DNA of 64,000 bases from Otatea glauca. Lineage: Eukaryota > Streptophyta > Magnoliopsida > Poales > Poaceae. Within the stretch, counting starts at the first letter, position 1. The number at the start of each line of letters is the position of its first letter. Shown here one piece after another: positions 1-12,300 of this stretch. The stretch is from NCBI GenBank assembly GCA_036346275.1, contig CM070723.1, positions 32,308,176-32,372,175 on the forward strand. Direction: 5' to 3'. The translations under genes and the position numbers were made by a program. The notes under the pieces were generated by a model that was not told the origin of the DNA, did not search any database, and worked only from the letters and a program-made list of their open reading frames with translations.

Positions 1-1179
1 GAGTGAGACTCAAACTTATCCAGGTTACCAAACTTCAAAATGAAACACTTGCAACCAAACACACGAAAATGAGAAACACTAGGCTTTCGCCCATACCTCA
101 ACTCGTAAGAAGTGCGATGCAAATGTGCTCTCAAGAATACACAATTAGAAACGTGGCAAGAAGTAGCTATAGCCTCAGCCCAAAATTTCCTAGGAGTACT
201 TTACTTGTCTAGCATCGTCCTGGCCATCTCTACTAGGGTCCTGTTCTTCCTTTCCACTACCCTATTTTGTTGAGGGACGTAGGAGAGGAGAACTGATGCT
301 CTAAACCTGACTCCACACAGAAACTCTCAAAATAGGAGTTCTTGAACTCCGTGCCATTGTCACTTCGTATAGCTCGTAGGGCAATAGAGAGCTCAAAAGA
401 CAACCTATGAACCAAACCCCTAAAATGGGTAAAAGTCTCATCCTTCGAGGACATGAAAAACACCCAAGAATACCTCGAAAAATCATCAACAATAACAAGA
501 ACATACCACTTCCCACCCACTGACTGCACTCTAGTTGGACCAACAGTGTCCATATGTAAAAGCTGTCCTAGTGCATCAGTCATCACAACAGTGACTAGGG
601 GATGAGAAGAAGCAACCATCTTGTCATGTCGGCTGGGAGAGCAAACTAAGTCTTTAACCATTTTGAGTTTGGGCAAAGCACGAATGAGATCGTGGCTGCT
701 AACTCGGGTCAAATGATCAAATCCAATGTGACCAAGTATCCTATGCCAGAAGGAGAGATCACGGGACTCTGAAGCAATCAAACACCGAAGAGAGTCTCAA
801 GAAGAAACAGAAAAATCAGCACGAAAGACTCTTCTAAATCTAGAAATCCCGCAAACTAACCCTCGTGATGAATCGAGGATTCTATAGGCATTACTCTTAA
901 AACTCACCTCGAAAGAGTCATCAATAAGCTGAGAAACATAAAGCAAATTGTATTGCAGCTTACTTACTAAGGCAACATCTTTGAATGAAATTGTCATTAA
1001 TGCAAATGGTACCTTTAGCAATGACTCTACCTGAAGAAGCATCCCCGAAAGTGATCAACTCATCACCGGGGGCTCGGACTAGGGAAGAGAACTATCGAGA
1101 ATCTCCGGTCATATGACGAGAACAACCGGAGTCGACAATCCAAACATCTCCCTTCCCATCCGAGCGAACCGATCAAGAC
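1..1179 (-). pseudogene. C1 pol fragment: protease, GAG-pre-integrase, integrase
   Basis: Aspartic protease, zinc-binding GAG-pre-integrase and the start of the integrase core, read on the minus strand. The protease motif VDSGCSRHM lies near 1115-1140. A TAG stop near 1092 replaces the Trp present in C2 (SRWFSS), and a frameshift follows near 1040. The integrase segment at 257-781 shows the H-x4-H half of the zinc finger (HRILGH), the first core Asp (LHMDTVGP) and the second (IRSDNGTEF). The zinc finger reads CSPSRH where C2 and C3 have CSPCRH, so a metal-binding Cys has become Ser. The core Glu region (near 250) is also altered. The gene continues beyond base 1. Confidence 0.9.
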
Positions 1180-3944
1180 ACAAGAGAAAGATGACTCGAT
1201 CTTGGGATAGAGTGAAGACTTAGGAACCCAATTTGAACCATCGACACCTCAGTACCATCCACGAGAAGAAGACTGGACTCGAGTGTCTCTCTGACGTTTA
1301 ACCCTAACAAGATCAGTAGCAACTCTAGTAGATGATCTACGAGCTGAAACTGGGTTGTCCTGTCATGGTGCAAAAGCCGAACCATCCCAGTGAAGCTGCC
1401 TAAAACTCCTACAAGAAAACACCTTACGCCGCTGATATCTACCTCTATGAGAAAAATGAGGAATATCAAGAGGACAGCGGAAAGACTGGCTACGAACAGC
1501 TCCAGGACTAAAACTCGAAGAACTACATGAAAACCGAGTCCTGGACGCTGCCCAAAAATAGGCTACTCTCTAACCTATCTAGAAGCAGTGTGTGCCTTAG
1601 GAGCACTCAAAGTCTGGGGATGACCCTGAATACCCCTAAGAGCAGCAACACGCTCATGCCAAGTGATCTTGGCGTGCCTGAAGCAGAAATCTACTAGGTG
1701 ACCATCCTTTTTACAGAAGGTGCATGTGTACTTCGCCTTACTAGAGGCAGAAGCAACAGGAGTAACACCCTTCTGGTCAGAAGTCTTATGGACAACCCAG
1801 CAGACCTAAACACGGTGGTACTCACTCTGGGAGTTACACAATCTCACCACTCTTGGAGCCGCACACAATGGTGGGAGGATGCACCCGAGCGTGCTCCAAA
1901 GGATCAAATTCTAGACCTTGATTGAATCTACTAATCTTGGATTGGTCTAGAATAAGATTGAGCTTCTTATTGCCTCCAACAAACTTCTCGAGAGTGCTCA
2001 TAAGATACTGGCAATCTCGAAAGAAAGAGGACAAGAAGAACAGGGGGAAGAAGAACCAGAAAGATGAGCTCTCTCAGCACGTGCATTTTTCTCCCTCAGC
2101 ACGGTTGCCTCAATCTTGAGGGCCTCACAAGAAACGCAAGACGCATTTATAATTCTATGGGCTTGGTCTTCTAATTTCTTCTTAAGCTCGACATGGATTT
2201 TATCCAAGTCCCCCTAAATCATAGAACATCGCAAGCAACTTTCTTGTGACTTATCTAGTAAGTCCTTAGCAAATTTAGCACACTTGACATTTAAGGATTC
2301 ATTGTCAAGTTTTAGTTGCCTACAACCCTCACATGAGTTGACTGGGTCCTTAGAAGCATGCATTTCAAGTTCATCATTTCTAGAAGAAAGCTTCCTAAGG
2401 TGATCGCTCATGGCATCAATTTCGGCAAGCAATTTAGGGCAATTCGAACATGAAGGAGTAGAGTGAGCATGAAGAAAACTAGCCTCAATAGGAATAGCAT
2501 CAACAGAACTAGTACTAGCATCCTTCAACCTAAGACCACCAAGTTCAACAAGCACACTATCATGTATGGTCTTTAATTTCTCTAACTCCTCAAGTACGGC
2601 ATCACACAAAGAACAATCATCAGTGACTCGAGAGGGAGAAGATCTAAGAGAAGCTAACTCCCGAGTCAAGGTACCTACTTCCTTCTCTAGCTCCATACAC
2701 CTAGCTCTAGCTCTAGCATGAAATTTTCCTAATTTGCAGAAAGCTTCATTGAGCTGGTCATAGGAGGGTACCTCGTCCGATTCGCTGTAGAGCTTGGAGT
2801 TGCTGATGCCGTTGGCGTCGGCCATGAAGCACATGTCGGAGAAGTCGTCACCGCCTTTCTTCTCTTGCAGATCATCCTCGCCCTCATCGCTCCATGTATC
2901 CGTGTCGGAGAGGTTGATGTCGTCAAGCGTGGCGAGGACGCAGTGGAAGAGCTTCTTGTTCTTGGAGAAGTTGCGGTACTTCTTCTCACGCGCCGGCTCG
3001 CGAACTGGAGGCTTCTTGTTGCGGTTCTTGTCGATGTAGTCGTTCTTTGCCGAACCGCTGGTGTCGTTCTTTGTCTTCTCCAGTTTGGAGCAATTAGCCC
3101 GAATGTGGTTGGGGCCACCACACTCGAAGCATGTGATCATGCCACCTCTCTTTCTCTCTCTCACCCTCTTGTATGCATGAAAAAACTTGCGAGCAAGAAG
3201 AGCAAGCTCATTTTTTGGAAATTTTTCCAGTTGGTCATCGCTTAGCTTGCAATGGGCGGAAAGAGAGAAATCAGCAGAAATATCAAGGGAAGATCCAGTG
3301 GGATCAGAGACCAAGGCTATCGACTGTTATTTCATCTTGCGAGAGACGACGTCGATCTCATGAGTCTTGAGACGGGAGTAAAGCCCATATAGAGTCAAGG
3401 TCGACAAGTCGGTAGTGTGCTTGATGGTGGTCACTTTTATTTCCCAAACTCGAAGATCGAGTGCGGTCAAGAAATGTCGAGCATTATCCGAGTCAGGGTA
3501 TATACAACCAACTACTCGAAGATCGCTCAAAGTCTTTGTAAAATGACCGAAACACTCATCAAGACTCTCACCAGCGTGTTGTTCAAACTTGTTGTACTCA
3601 CGCTTGTACTGATCCTGCCTCACGGTCTTGATTTGAGTAGTGCCCTCATGGTAAGCATCGAGGGTCACCCAAATCTCGTGAGTGGAACGGAGGTGAGAAA
3701 TCCTATCGTACTCACTGCGGCTAAGACCCTGTAAGAGAATTTTCCTTGAGTTAGCATTCGCCTCAACGTCAACCATGTTGCCGGCCGTGACGTTTTCATC
3801 AGCAGGAACCTTATACGGGAGTTTCACCTTCTGCCATATCAAGAAGCCCTGGGCAGTGATGTATGACTCCATCCGCGATTTCCAAAACGGAAAATCAACT
3901 CCAGCAAAAGTAGGAGGCTTGGTGGAATACTTGTCCATCGCCAT
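1180..3944 (-). pseudogene. C1 gag (UBN2-type with zinc knuckle)
   Basis: Nucleocapsid/capsid-like protein that packages the element RNA. The start MAMDKYSTKPPTFAG (ATG at 3942-3944) opens about 40 bp from the primer site and leads into the DUF4219/UBN2 region (FPFWKSRMESYI; LSRSEYDRISHL). One in-frame TAA at 3327-3329 interrupts the frame, which then runs to a TAG at 2214. The zinc knuckle CFECGGPNHIRANC (C-x2-C-x4-H-x4-C) lies near 3092-3131. Downstream are acidic (DTWSDEGEDD) and coiled-coil segments with Cys pairs (CSNCPKLL, CEGCRQLK). Past 2214 homology to C3 gag continues in shifted frames (2207-1998, 2034-1834) up to the protease. Gag is unusually long for copia, as in Maximus/SIRE relatives. 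Confidence 0.88.
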
Positions 3945-3985
3945 GGCTCTTGAGACCGGTTAAGATCTATGGAAGAGCAAAACCA

Positions 3986-3997
3986 TCTCTGATACCA
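3986..3997 (-). other. C1 primer binding site
   Basis: On the minus strand the sequence is TGGTATCAGAGA, two bases inside the LTR end at 4000. It matches the complement of the initiator tRNA-Met 3' end (TGGTATCAGAGC) at 11 of 12 positions. It fixes the LTR boundary and the element orientation. Confidence 0.9.
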
Positions 3998-3999
3998 AT

Positions 4000-5700
4000 T
4001 GAAAGATCGAAATGGCGATCAGAGGGGGGGGTGAATGATCACAAATAAAATTTTCCCGTACTCAAAGTAGTCCAAACAATCTCGCAATAAAAATCTGAAA
4101 CACCCAAAGATTTTCCTTCAAACTGGTGTTTCTCATATTCGCACACCCTCCAAAACCCGAAGAATTAGACAACTATGTGTACCCCTAGCTTGCATGGATG
4201 AGAACAATGAATCATGTGAGGGATTTTTTTAATCACAATCCTGGTTGTCAAGTGTCCAAACAAAGAGGAATCAACTCAAAGACTACTTTTCTAAAAGAGA
4301 TAAAGCTAAAACACCAAAGTCTCTTTCCAGAAAAGTAAAAGCAGATTTTCTAGGAATTGTCCTCAATTGGAGCAGGTGGTTGGTGAGTTTCTGTTGCTCT
4401 AAATTTTTTGGGAATTTTTATCCCTATGAGCAGTTGAGTCATGAAACAATTGACCAAAACTTACCTCAAAAAGCTTTTTATAATAAACATGAAAAATCAA
4501 GCATTACAGACAGTCAGGAACTTTGACCAGAATATTTGAGGCTCGATTTTCACTTCATAGCGCTCAAACAGTGCAACCAGTGGACACAAAATTTTTTAAG
4601 TGATGTATATATGAGTCATGCACCTTCTCCAACAAGAATAACTTAAAAAGGATGTTTCTAGATATTTATAAAAATCAAAGACTGACTGTTGCGTGAAGAA
4701 CATGTTCTGGACAGATTTGCAATTTGATAAAAAACTTGATCTCTAGTCTATCCTAGGGTGCAAGAAAGATGTAAAACCATATGAACACCCTTCAGACATC
4801 CTAGAAGATCAGCATTTAGAAGGATGGGAGGCAAATCTAAATTGCGATAAAGTAAATTGCGAGAATATAAATGCGGGAAAGTAAATGCTGAATTTAAATT
4901 GCGTAATTTAAATGCGTAATGTAAATGTGTAAAAGAAATGAAACATGAACATAAATGAAGAACATTTCATTTCTGGAAGGAGAGGTTACAAAGCCTCACA
5001 TTTCATGTGGGCAAAGCTCAAAAGAGCATCAAAAACCTCAAAACCTTCGAGCGGGAAGGCTACCCCTCCACCCCAATTTATACAACTCTTGGGCCACCTA
5101 CCACCCTTGGATGAGCCTCTAAACCCTAGAGCATCCATCAAGGGCTAGGATTTACCCACTCAACCAGCCATGCAAGGGTTCACCCAAAACCCACAACACA
5201 TAATGGGTTTTCTTGCACGGTTCTCAAAGCACACTAACTAGACCCGCTAACCTATCAACTAGACCAAGATCCAATGGTCCTCATTGATCCATGCAGCGTT
5301 TAGCTAGCATCTCATCTGTTCCTTGTCTTCACGGCTTGCCATGACTCCGTCTCCGATCATCTTCCGGCGATCCCCGACCATCTGGACCTCCGACGCTCCT
5401 CGCCTAGTCCCGGTCATCCTTCGCCTCAGCATGACCTAGCACCATCGTCCTGCAACCATCAAAAACAAGAAAACTCCTCACATAGCAATTCCCACAAAGA
5501 TGTGTAATAAATCCATCAAAGTCCACTCATTAAAATTCATTTTTACTCGATCTGACCAGTAGCACCAGGAAAACAGAGAAGACCTCAAATTGCTCCCAAT
5601 TGAAAATCTATTTCAAATCAAAATCAAATAAGAGCAACCCAAGCTCAAATTTAGTCAAATACTCATCACAAATCTGGATAGACCTCCACATGGTCCTTCA
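4000..5700 (-). repeat. C1 5' LTR (1701 bp)
   Basis: On the minus strand it starts TGAAGGACCATG and ends GATCTTTCA, a TG...CA LTR. Boundaries are supported by the primer site on one side and by the matching 3' LTRs of C2 (23538-25179) and C3 (44085-45786). Both of those end at the same TGAAGGACC next to a polypurine tract. The similarity to other copies stops exactly at 5700, where G0 sequence begins. The opposite LTR of this copy is outside the window, so target duplication and age cannot be judged. Confidence 0.92.
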
Positions 5701-6866
5701 CAGAATGGGTCACCTCTTCCTTTATGAATGTACAAATGCAATTGACACAAATAAATTTCAAACTACATTCATTTCTAACATTCATTGCATAGTCATAACC
5801 AAATGCACAAACATAGCCAATTCTCACATTCGTAAGTTATCATCCATACTAGTCTAATCAAATCCAAGAATAAAACATGGCAACACATGATATCACACGA
5901 TTAGATCACAACGATAAGCAATCATACGGCCACCAAGCAGTATTCATCACAATCCACTTGCCTCAACTGCGGGGAGGGGGGTGGCGTGAGGACGATGCCA
6001 CCCCAAGGATACATCACCTAAAAATAGCATTTGCAAATTCATTTTCATAAACTATATACTTCACACAACCTACAACACTTCTACACCCTAATTCAAAATA
6101 GCCCCCAAGTTCCAACAATAGGAATTTCTGGACACCAAGCACGAAAATTAACGTATCTCCCAAATGGCTAAGCTAAATTTTGAGTTCTTGTACTATAAAC
6201 GACCACAAGAGGATAATCTAACTTTTATTCTACAGGCAACCATTCAAAATGTGCCTCAAACAGTCCCAGCAATGAAATGAACAGAGGCTACAAGTGTTAA
6301 ACATTCAGTCTGCATAGTGTTTACTAAAACAAGCATATCTTTTGATTGGTTTAACCAAAATGAGTTTTCTTATGCTCTAATTGACCATAGAAGGATAAAC
6401 TACCATTTCGCCATAGCCATTAATTAAGGAGATGTACCAAAAATTCCCAAATTATAGATGAACAGAGACTGCACATTTTAAACCTAACTCAGGACAGTCT
6501 ATACTAAAATGGGCATAACGTTTAATTGACTAAGCCAAAAATTGAGTTCTTGGGCTATAAATGACCACAAGAGGATAACCTACAATTAACCCTGAGGTAT
6601 TCACTCAGAAACTCTGCCTAAAGTCCTCAACCTGCACTTTTAGTTTCAGTTTAGATTCTGAATTATTCAGTAGATTGTAGTTTTAGGGTAGTAACTTCAA
6701 AATAGCATAACTTTTGATTCCTGAACTCAAATCAAGCAAAAGAGGATATTTTCTTAATCTACAAGAAATTTGCTAACTTTCTTTAGGTAATCAAAAGGTC
6801 ATCACTTTTAGTTGGCTGACTGGGATTTTGTGTTCTTGTGCTCAAAGTAAAGGGGAAAAGATAAGC
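5701..6866 (-). repeat. G0 gypsy-type LTR, 3'-side portion
   Basis: Minus-strand LTR sequence related to the LTRs of A and G2. It continues at 16521-17097 beyond the inserted element A; 6862-6866 is the TAAGC target duplication. Visible hallmarks on the minus strand are repeated modules around 6180, 6360 and 6542 (a motif resembling CAAGAACTCAATTTT) and a GC-rich 60-nt block at 5958-6017. That block is preceded by TTTTTAG and followed by GTGGATT. The remaining 3' part of the LTR is cut off by C1 at 5700. No coding capacity. Confidence 0.75.
5958..6017 (-). other. Exon-like GC-rich block of the G0 LTR
   Basis: A 60-nt GC-rich stretch in AT-rich surroundings. On the minus strand it is bounded by TATTTTTAG| upstream and GAGGCAA|GTGGATT downstream. 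The equivalent block lies at 8046-8109 in A, 30857-30918 and 36275-36336 in G2, always 60-64 nt, always AG-flanked, and always ending GAGGCAA|GT. That fits a small spliced exon in the LTR leader, but splicing is inferred and not shown. Confidence 0.45.
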
Positions 6867-8045
6867 TGTAATGTCCCGTTTAAATTTAACCTGTTGTGGG
6901 TCGTTTTGGGCTGTTCTTGGGTAGTGTGGGCGGTTTTGGAGGCCTCAGGCTTGGGCTATCGGGGGTTGCGTTGGGCCAGTTTTTTTGGCCCAGGTGGGAG
7001 GAGGGGTCCCTAACCCTAGTTTTTCCCCTCTCCTCCCCTCTCCAGCCACCACCTCCTCCTCCTCCTCCCCATAGCTGCAGCTCCCTCCCTGGCGCCTCCT
7101 CCTCCTCATGGCTGCAGCTCCTCCTTGGACAAGCCCTTCCTCCTTCCTCCTTCCTCCTCCTAAAGGTGAAGTGAAGGTATTTTATTTTTAGGGTTTGTGG
7201 TGCCTTGTATGCTGTAGCTAGGAGGAGCCCTGCTAGATTTGGGTGTTTTAGGATAGTAGGTTTGGGTGGATTTGCAGGATGTTTGGTGGATTTGAAAGTG
7301 GGAGCAATTCAGTGTTTTTCGGGCAGATTTTATCCCCTGTAGGGTGCGATTTCACGGATTTTGGAAGCGTTTCCTGAGGGTTTGACTGAAGATAAAGTTG
7401 TATATCTCTTTCTTGCGATTCAATAGAGACTGAGAACGCAAATTTTCGTTCAGCCAATTAAAAGTTATGCTCGTTTTACTGCTGTCTGCTCTGAATCTGT
7501 TTGTGTTAGTAGTTGGTACATTGAGTTGCTGTTTAAGGCTAGATAGAGGCTGAATTAGAATTTTTAATTGCCTAGAGAAATTTAGGAAATTTCGTGTAGA
7601 TTCGGAAAATGTCCTTATTTGCTTGATTTGGATTCATGAATCAATAGTTATGATATTTTGAAGTATGCTGTCCCGAACTCCTAGCCTGCTGGAAGTTCTG
7701 AGGATTGGGAAGATCTGGAATGATGTTCAGATCGAGTTTTGAGGGTCTTTTAGGCTTTTCCTGAATGTCTGGCTGTAGAAGAACTTGTAGATTATCCTCT
7801 TGTGTTTAATTAGAGCTCAAGAACACAATTTTTGGATGAATGGTTTGAGGGATATACTAGTTTGAAGATCTGCTGTCCAGGGTGGTAGCTGTGTTGGTTT
7901 CAGGGCTATTTGTGAAGGGTTAATTGGTCTATTTGAGGAAGTTAAAGTGGGGTCAAGCATAGGAGCAAAGGTGCTGTTGTTTATTTGTCGCTTGAACCAT
8001 GATTTGCAATGTTTTGAGATAAATGCATTTATATACATATTGCAG

Positions 8046-8109
8046 GAAGTGTGTTTTTAGGAGTGGCTTCGACCTTATGCCACTCTACTCTTCTTCGCTA
8101 AAGAGGCAA
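8046..8109 (+). other. Exon-like block of the A 5' LTR
   Basis: A 64-nt block between ATATTGCAG| and GAGGCAA|GTGCAT. It aligns with equivalent blocks in G2 and G0. In A's 3' LTR the acceptor AG has become AC (near 13855) and part of the block is deleted, so only the 5' LTR copy keeps both borders. Confidence 0.45.
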
Positions 8110-8505
8110 GTGCATGTAGAAAAGAAAAACCTGGTTAAGAATATTTGTTGTTTAAATTTGATAAATGATATCTCACTGTTTTACATGATTATGGTTAATC
8201 AGTGTTATGGTTTTTGCTTGAGATCTTAATGTTAGGATGGTAAATGCGAGAATGACCACCTGGTAAGGTTGGTAGGCGAGAATGATTCATTTTTAAAATA
8301 TGTTGCATCACTCGCATTCATGATATGAATACGATTAGAATAATGCGGATGGTAAGTGTATGAAGGTGAGGATATGTTAATGTTCAAGTACTTCCTTATA
8401 GCTATGAGAATGTCGGAAAAGTATGCAACCTGTGATCTATTCTTGTCAATTGCATACGTGCATTTATGATAGAAGAGGTGACCCATGTAGATGTGGGCCT
8501 CTGTA

Positions 8506-8646
8506 CTCACACGTAGTGAGCACGAAAGTCCTACCTCGTAGTCCCATCCACAGAAATGGATGGGAGTGAGTCAGTAAGAGTAGGCCCCTCCACGGGATGG
8601 AAGGGAAGGAGAGGGTGCACACCGACGGGTTTGCACTTGACTATAC
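8506..8646 (+). other. Hairpin cluster in the A 5' LTR
   Basis: Three inverted repeats lie within 141 bp. They are CTCAC-ACGTA-GTGAG (8506-8520), CCCATCCA-CAGAAA-TGGATGGG (8543-8564) and GTGCACACC followed by an inverted copy with one mismatch (8625-8646). The cluster recurs at 14295-14424, 31180-31270, 36596-36686 and, partly, 58806-58896. Role unknown; an RNA structure is inference. Confidence 0.5.
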
Positions 8647-9363
8647 CGGTATAAGTTATGAAAATGTGCATTTGGGTATGAAATCATAATGCGCTGCATA
8701 GCAGTGCTATTGTCGTTGGATCAATAATGTGAAGAAAGGTTAATCGTAGAACTGTGGACTCAACTATAGTGATCAATGACTTGAGCTTGAAAAGTGGTTT
8801 GGACATTTCTGTTTTATGCGCACGCTGAATTTAAATAAGGAATATCTTTATGCTACTGTTTTCAATGTATTAAATGATTATGGTTTTATTCCCTTTGTTG
8901 ATGCACTTTGCTGAGTCTTGGACTCACGCTTGTTGTTTGTTTCTGTTTTAGGTACTCTGAGGACACCTTGTTAGGGTGGGACTTAGCTTCACTTTCACTC
9001 ACGGTCATGCCATTCTCAGATAATAGTTTGGAGAGTTGTCACCATTGATAGCTAGGTTTGGTCAATAGTTGCCTTGTGGTTGTGGTCGTTACTAAATTAC
9101 CTGCTAGCGTGTTTCCTTCGTATGCCTAGTTATTCATGCTTATGAATGTTGTAATTGTTATCTCGTTTGTCTGCTGAGTGGATGTTCACCTTTTTTTTAG
9201 GAGAGGTGCTGCTGAAATTTTAATTGGATTAGTGAAATTATTAGAGGCGATGTGTCTTGTAGCATGTTTGATGATTGCTTTGTTCAATTAGACTATCTTG
9301 TATGAGTTTTTATTATTTGTTTTGGTGACACTTTGGGCGCTCGTGGTGCTGGGGTGTTACAGT

Positions 9364-9375
9364 TGGTATCAGAGC
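9364..9375 (+). other. A primer binding site
   Basis: TGGTATCAGAGC, a perfect match to the complement of the initiator tRNA-Met 3' end, two bases after the LTR ends at 9361. Confidence 0.95.
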
Positions 9376-12300
9376 GGGCTTCAGGTTCGTGGTGTATGAA
9401 TTTAGTAAATAACTCTAGAGTGAACTAAAATATTGCTTTGGAAGTTAGAAACATGGCTTAGGTTTATGATCTTTAAAATTTTGCCATATGGTAATAACTT
9501 TAAAATCTGATATAGGTTGGTTAACTAACTTAAAACTTGACACACTCTGAAGCACAGTAGGAAGGGTATGGTAATTCATTGCATTGCGTTGTAATGTTTT
9601 ATTCAAGCTTTGATGAATGTTGAATATGTTGATGCAAGATGTTATGACGATGACTATTGCTAGGATTTTGAAAGTGTTGAATGAATTATTGTGTTTATGT
9701 GAAATAGCGGTGCTGAAGAGTTTCGATCATGTTAATGTGGGCCATGGTTAGGGCCATGTTGGTGAGTGTGGTCAGGTAGTGCCACCATCGGAGCGTTAGG
9801 AACCTCTCGTAGGGGATAGTTGTTGTTTAATATGTCGTAGATCGGAGAGTTTGTTGAGAGTGTTGCTTTTGGTTATGTCTTTGATAGTCGGAGACAAAGC
9901 AAAAGAGTTTAGAGTTGAGTCTTTATTGGTTGTTCATGCTATAGTTCTGTCATTCGGTTTTGTTGGTTATCGTGGGTTGCTTTGCGTAGAAAATTATTGT
10001 CTTCTTCTTGTGGTTGCCACTCTCCGCGTTTAAAAGAAGTTATTGAAGTTTTTGTGCAAGACTTTTGTTGGGTGGATTTAAGTTTTACTTGATTATTTGG
10101 TTCTTCCTTTTGGTGAAAAATAGCCTGGTAACTATCTTCCTTCGTGGAAGTTTTAAATTTTGAGATTGGTTTTGGAGAACTTTTGTATGGCAGAGTTGGG
10201 GTTTTGTATCTTGTGTTTTGAGCTTGAGTTCCTTTGAGAATTAGGGTTGTTTTTTTCCTTTCTGAAAAAATGCTATAAATAAAATAAGTAATCGTTTGCC
10301 TGAAATAATTTGTCAGTAGAGAGAATTGTTGTTTAGCATTTTACTTAGTATGAAATGATGTGGCATATAGAATGAGTTACTTCTAATTTAACTTGTGAGT
10401 TGAGTCAATTAATGTAATTGTTATCATTAGTTTAAAACTTTAAACTTTCATGCGTTGTTAGAACCTTAAGATGATGTAAATATTGTTAATGTTAAATAAA
10501 TTTGACGGTTATTGAAAGACAATCTAATATAAGGTGTTGGTAGAGAAATATAATTGAGAGGGTGGTCAACCCTATCGTGATAGTTGACTAGAGTTAATAT
10601 GTTTGTTTTGTAACAAAAAAAATCAAATAATTAGAAGTATGGAATCGTGTTCCTAAATGCAAGTACTGATAACGATTGAGAAGGTCTTGAATGTTCTGTT
10701 TATGAACTTTCTATATCAATGTGTTGGTGTAAATTACTATAATTTGTTTTTAAGTTGTTCGATTCTGGTTGCTTAATGAAAAAACTTATTATAGTACTTG
10801 GATAGAATGACTTGAACAAGGTTGTAATTAAAGTATAAAGAATCATTGGAATGAATATCAGCGTGCTTGGTTTGGTTCTCAGTGAATGTCTATCTTAAAG
10901 ACATATTGGCAAAATATGACTTGCTAAGTCATTATTTAATTGTTGTAGTCATTTATAGTTCGAACAGGTTATGATTGTCAGAATATTGACGTATGGGTAG
11001 TACGAACTCATGATGTTGATTATACTGAACAGTTTTGTTGAAAAGATATGTCTTAATCTTGGAATGGGAAGTTGTATGATGGATGGCTCGTTATGGTTGT
11101 AGACCAAAAGAAAATATTGATGCACTTTTTATGTGGAATTAACTATCAGATGGAATGTGCTTAAAATTATGACATGTTTATTCTTGTCGATTTTCATGAG
11201 ATAGTCTCGGTTTGCTATTTGATGATATTTTGGACAGCCGTAGTTATAACTATTGGAGAAGTAATTAAAGGAAGTATGTGTCATGTAAATTATGTTAGAA
11301 CCTGATGAGCTTTCTCAAAGAACCCTTGGTGAACCTTGAAACTTTTTATAGTAAGCGTATTGGAATACTAGAAATGGTGGGGTGTTAGCTGGTGGGATGT
11401 AAGGTGATCTTATTTTTAAATGTATACGGATTGGTTTATTCGTATGATCTTTTGGCCGAATATATTTTGGCTAAGGAATTTTCTATTATCGTGTATTAGA
11501 GCTTCGCTAAATTAGTGTGAAGGTAGGCAAATTTGGGATTAACCTTGACGCTTGAAATGAGGAGGAAAGAATGAATAATCATGAAGTAATATGTTGGTGG
11601 ATTTTGAATGCTTTATTTCGTTGAACAACGCAATTCTCTTGCCTTTGCTAAGAAAATTAGCTTAAGTTATGATTGTAGGATTTATGCTCATGGGTGTATG
11701 ATTGGACTACGCTCTTTAGCACGCAAATGAGTTATCTGTTGTGTTAACAGACAAAGAACGTAATCGAACCCAATGTAATGTTTTGGAAGCTTTTGATCTG
11801 GAAATATTTGTAATTTTCTCGGCTAGAGTTGGGTTCGATTAAAATGTGTGCGGTTTTTAGAATGTTTCTTAAAGGCGATTCTTATGATTGTTTCGTAAGT
11901 GGTTTTTCTTTGGTAAAGCGATTTTCTCTGGGAAATGAATTCCTCTTGCTCTTAAAAAATGATGGTTGTTGTGTGGAAGTGTTTGGTTCCATGATTGGTT
12001 TTCTCTTTCTGAAATGATTTACTTTGGTAAAATTGAGATGTATTTATAAATGATTTATGCAATGTTTATCTTTTAAATTAAGTTTCTCACCGACGTGAAT
12101 TTTGGTACATTGGTTTTTGTGGAGTTTATTAAGGGATGGTACTCTTGAACTTGGTTCTTTTTGTTGTTGATAGTGGGGACGAGACCATCTTAGGAAGAGA
12201 AACCAAGAGTGTTAGTCGGTAACAACCCAAGATCCTAGCCTTTGCCAGTGGTTGACCACTGATGATTTATGAGTGGAGATTAATGGAGGTTTTTGTGTGA

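Larger units (their letters stand above)
1..5700 (-). mobile_element. Ty1-copia element C1 (5' part; right-hand LTR present)
   Basis: Minus-strand LTR retrotransposon. Read on the minus strand, the order is 5' LTR (5700 to 4000), primer binding site, gag, protease and integrase, and the element leaves the window at base 1. Gag-protease-integrase order and an integrase ahead of reverse transcriptase are diagnostic of Ty1-copia. The same family occurs at 23538 (C2), 44085 (C3), 53678 (C4) and 56256 (C5). Lineage looks Maximus/SIRE-like from the long coiled gag, the 1.7 kb LTR and the long pol-LTR spacer seen in C2 and C3; that assignment is inference. The coding region carries several stops and frameshifts, so this copy is not autonomous. 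Its target is the G0 LTR, which begins directly at 5701. Confidence 0.93.
6867..9361 (+). repeat. A 5' LTR (2495 bp)
   Basis: TGTAATGTCC start and TGTTACA end, followed two bases later by the primer site. It contains, in order, a telobox-like CCCTAACCCTAGT (7008-7020), a CT-rich tract (7020-7160), splice-donor-like AAAG|GTGAAG (7166), modules around 7424 and 7812 with GAGAACGCAA / AAGAACACAATTTTTGG, and an exon-like block (8046-8109). A hairpin cluster (8506-8646) and an acceptor-like TTCTGTTTTAG|GTACTC (exon side 8952) follow. Matches the 3' LTR at 12684 apart from the D1 insertion. Confidence 0.93.

Noticed and set aside
2729..3245. Arg/Thr-rich frame on the minus strand and plus-strand frames over the same bases
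   Set aside because: Alternative readings of C1 gag, whose correct frame shows the zinc knuckle and matches C3 gag.
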